Shown here one piece after another: positions 13,941 to 16,225 of a stretch of DNA of 16,225 nucleotides. The position numbers and the translations under genes were made by a program. How positions within the stretch are numbered: the stretch's first letter is position 1; the number at the start of each line of letters is the position of its first letter. The notes beneath the pieces are model-generated. The model was not told the DNA's origin. It was given only the letters and a program-made list of their open reading frames with translations, and ran no database searches. Source of the stretch: an uncultured Capnocytophaga sp. GTDB lineage: Bacteria; Bacteroidota; Bacteroidia; Flavobacteriales; Flavobacteriaceae. The stretch spans positions 1 through 16,225 of the forward strand of contig CAJZFM010000015.1 in NCBI GenBank assembly GCA_915070235.1, read 5' to 3'.

Positions 13941-16225
13941 ATGAAAAACATTATTTCTTTTATTTGTCTTCTTTTAGGAGGCACTACCCTTTGTGCACAA
14001 ACACAATATACCGTAAAAGGTTTTGTGCATAATGCTTCGCTTGAAGGTATTGCTAATGTCACCATCAAAGTATTGGATGCTGATACTAATGTAATAGTGA
14101 ATGAACCTATTACTGCAAGCAATGGGCTTTTTAGCTTTTCTTCTGCTAAACGCAATTTGCGTATTTATATCGAGAGTACAGGCGATTACCTATCATATAC
14201 CGGTGAGCCTTTCTTGCTGAATAAGAACATTGAGTTGCTCTCTATACCTCTTGCTTCTTCTCTTACTTTGGAAGAGGTAGTGGTAACGGCTACAAAAAGG
14301 AAGTCCGCCGTGTATATGGAGCAAGGGAAAATAGTATTTTTGCCAAAAAATAGTCTTACTCATCAGCAGGGGACGGCTCTCGATGCACTGAAAAGCACTC
14401 CTAATGTGGTAGTAGACAATCAAAATCACCTGAGCATTGGCGGAAAAAGCAATGTGTTGGTTCTTATCAATGGCAAACCTACTTATATGCAGCCTGATGA
14501 TTTGGCAAATTACCTAAAATCTATCCCTATAACACAAATTAAAAAGACGGAATTGCTGCTCAATCCGCCTGCTGAATACGAAGCGCAAGGAGGGGCTGGA
14601 GCGGTAAATATAGTACTTGACAAAAAGACAATAGAAGGGACATTCTTATCGCTGAACAATGGGGTATCGTATTGGTGGAACTTGCGACAAAATACGGAAC
14701 TACAATTACAACACAGCGTGAAGAAAGGTATTTTGTATTTGGGGTACAATCACCAATTAGGACATTACGCAATGGATTACGGCAGTGAGCGTGTGCAAAA
14801 CGGACTGCGGTACGAAAGTCCGACTGATGATACTGACAAGCGCAAAACCATAGCAGGGCATATAGGCTATGATTATTGGCTTGACCAACACCACTCTTTA
14901 GGTGCACAACTGGCTGCTAACACGCTATTTGGAAAAGGAACGACCAGCACGACTACTCGCTTTTTCGACACAGCTAATGTTTTGGAAAAAACGCTATCGG
15001 GCTATAACGATTACTTTATGCAGAAAGCTAATCGCTATAGCGCTAATGTTTATTATACTTTTGCTCCTTCGGATAATGAACGCTATCAGTTAGACATTGA
15101 TTACGCTTTTTTTGATGGAGGCTCTGGCAATAGACAACCCAACACCTATCGTTCGCCAGCGGGTGCGATACTTTCTCACGAGACCTACCTATCAGAAAAC
15201 GATAGAAAGATACATATTTTTGCTACTTCTTTCCGTTCAGAGTTACCCTTATGGGGCGGAAGTCTTACGGCAGGAGGTAAGTATTCGCAAGTCTTTTCGG
15301 ACAACAGTTTTCAGTTTTTTAGACAATTGCCTACCCATAACCTCATAGATGTAAACCGCTCGAATGCTTTTGATTTCAAAGAACGTATTTTTGCTGCATA
15401 TGCCCAGTATCATTACCCTATCACCGAGCGCTTGAGTGCTGAGGTGGGCATACGCAACGAAACTACTTTTTCTAAAGGACAGTTATTGCCCGAAAAAGGA
15501 AGTACTTCCATACCCCAAGAACACCGAAAGCATTATACTAATTTCTTCCCTACCCTTAATTTGCAGTATCAATACAACGATAACCTGCAGCTATTTGCAG
15601 GCTATAGCACTCGCATTAACCGACCTGAGTACCAAAATCTCAATCCGTTTGAATACCTTTTGGACGAACTATCGTATTGGAAAGGTAATCCGTTTTTATT
15701 GCCTGAAAAGATACAAAAAGCTACTTTTTCGGCTTCGTACAAAAAGACTTCTTTTACAATGGCTTATAGTTACTCTACCGACTTTTTTAGCAGTATCAAT
15801 GAGCCTTTTCAGGGTAATAAAATCATTTCTATCCCTAAGAATATAGGCAAGCAGCACCATTTGCTTTTTTCGCTCTATCAAGAGCTAAATTGGGGCAATG
15901 GCTATCAGACGACTCTTACTCCTAACCTCAGCTATATAGAGAACAAAGGGGCGGTAATAGAAGGGAACACCTTGCATCTACATAGGTGGCAGTACAGCCT
16001 GACAATGCAAAATTACTTTCGCTTGCCTTACCAACTGAAAGGAGAGCTTACAGCCGTTTACAATTCGTGTAGGTTGGCAGGTATTAACGAAATAGCTAAG
16101 TCTTCTGGCGGCATAGATAGTGGGTTGCAACGCCTTTTCTTAAACGACCGCCTTACGGCTACCTTTAGCTTTACTGATATTTTTCACACTCAACGCTGGG
16201 ATAGCGAGAGCCATTTGCCTAACTT
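13941..16225 (+). CDS. TonB-dependent receptor-like outer-membrane beta-barrel protein, C-terminus cut by window edge
   Basis: An open frame of 761 codons from ATG 13941 to the right edge with no stop. Signal peptide MKNIISFICLLLGGTTLCAQ, cleavage likely after Ala19. Residues about 23-108 form a carboxypeptidase-regulatory-like beta-sandwich (TVKGFVHNASLEGIANVTI opening), followed by a TonB-box-like EEVVVTATK at 111-119. The plug domain spans roughly 125-230, with LKSTPNVVVD, VLVLINGKPTYM and the closing GGAGAVNIVLDKK. The remainder is an aromatic-rich beta-barrel with motifs such as FFPTLNLQY and YSTRINRPEYQNLNPFEY, matching the outer membrane protein beta-barrel family 3 type of Bacteroidota (PF14905-like). 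These import or bind unknown ligands across the outer membrane; no SusD partner is visible. Family members are around 800 residues, so only the last strands are likely missing. The leader is A-rich (TTTTAAAAA before ATG). Confidence 0.88.
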   Translation, partial: MKNIISFICLLLGGTTLCAQTQYTVKGFVHNASLEGIANVTIKVLDADTNVIVNEPITASNGLFSFSSAKRNLRIYIESTGDYLSYTGEPFLLNKNIELLSIPLASSLTLEEVVVTATKRKSAVYMEQGKIVFLPKNSLTHQQGTALDALKSTPNVVVDNQNHLSIGGKSNVLVLINGKPTYMQPDDLANYLKSIPITQIKKTELLLNPPAEYEAQGGAGAVNIVLDKKTIEGTFLSLNNGVSYWWNLRQNTELQLQHSVKKGILYLGYNHQLGHYAMDYGSERVQNGLRYESPTDDTDKRKTIAGHIGYDYWLDQHHSLGAQLAANTLFGKGTTSTTTRFFDTANVLEKTLSGYNDYFMQKANRYSANVYYTFAPSDNERYQLDIDYAFFDGGSGNRQPNTYRSPAGAILSHETYLSENDRKIHIFATSFRSELPLWGGSLTAGGKYSQVFSDNSFQFFRQLPTHNLIDVNRSNAFDFKERIFAAYAQYHYPITERLSAEVGIRNETTFSKGQLLPEKGSTSIPQEHRKHYTNFFPTLNLQYQYNDNLQLFAGYSTRINRPEYQNLNPFEYLLDELSYWKGNPFLLPEKIQKATFSASYKKTSFTMAYSYSTDFFSSINEPFQGNKIISIPKNIGKQHHLLFSLYQELNWGNGYQTTLTPNLSYIENKGAVIEGNTLHLHRWQYSLTMQNYFRLPYQLKGELTAVYNSCRLAGINEIAKSSGGIDSGLQRLFLNDRLTATFSFTDIFHTQRWDSESHLPN

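Noticed and set aside
14902..15881. Short open frames within the outer-membrane protein gene
   Set aside because: They lie in other frames of one continuous 761-codon reading frame with signal peptide, plug and barrel features.

Overview
The window looks like chromosome from a member of the Bacteroidota, most likely the Flavobacteriia, and Capnocytophaga-like. The evidence is the TTTG / TAnnTTTG type promoters, A-rich leaders instead of consistent Shine-Dalgarno sites, a TonB-dependent outer-membrane protein with a carboxypeptidase-regulatory-like N-terminus, and a compact trpE-GD-C-F-B-A operon. The genus is an inference; no rRNA or other definitive marker is present.

Left arm (1-3551, minus strand): three genes read leftward with short gaps. 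They are radA (DNA recombination/repair ATPase), a lipoprotein of the esterase D alpha/beta-hydrolase family, and a very AT-rich secreted YD-repeat protein that runs off the left edge.

Divergent control region (3552-3713): radA and the trp operon are transcribed away from each other. Both predicted -7 boxes are the same octamer, TATCTTTG. They sit at the outer ends of a near-perfect inverted repeat (3571-3640) whose centre is the junction of two 15-bp direct repeats. The trpE start lies at the end of five tandem 7-bp repeats.

Tryptophan operon (3714-10382, plus strand): trpE, a trpG-trpD fusion, an unrelated AT-rich four-helix membrane protein, trpC, trpF, trpB and trpA. Together the enzymes convert chorismate to tryptophan. 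Genes are tightly packed, with ATGA, TAATG and 8-bp overlaps at three junctions. The same 7-bp repeat family occurs before trpE, before trpC (which appears to start with TTG) and, inverted, just after trpA. A perfect 8-bp hairpin with a T-run ends the operon.

Right arm (10505-16225, plus strand): a strong predicted promoter drives a periplasmic two-domain enzyme, an N-terminal GH3 NagZ-like beta-N-acetylglucosaminidase fused to a C-terminal serine beta-lactamase-like domain. A short AT-rich gene of unknown function follows, then an outer-membrane beta-barrel protein of the TonB-receptor type that runs off the right edge.

Most of the window is ordinary biosynthesis and housekeeping. The parts that deserve a second look are the membrane protein inside the trp operon (tryptophan-rich loop and a CxxC motif), the symmetric divergent promoter, and the 7-bp repeat family. 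I saw no tRNA, rRNA, CRISPR array, transposase or integrase.
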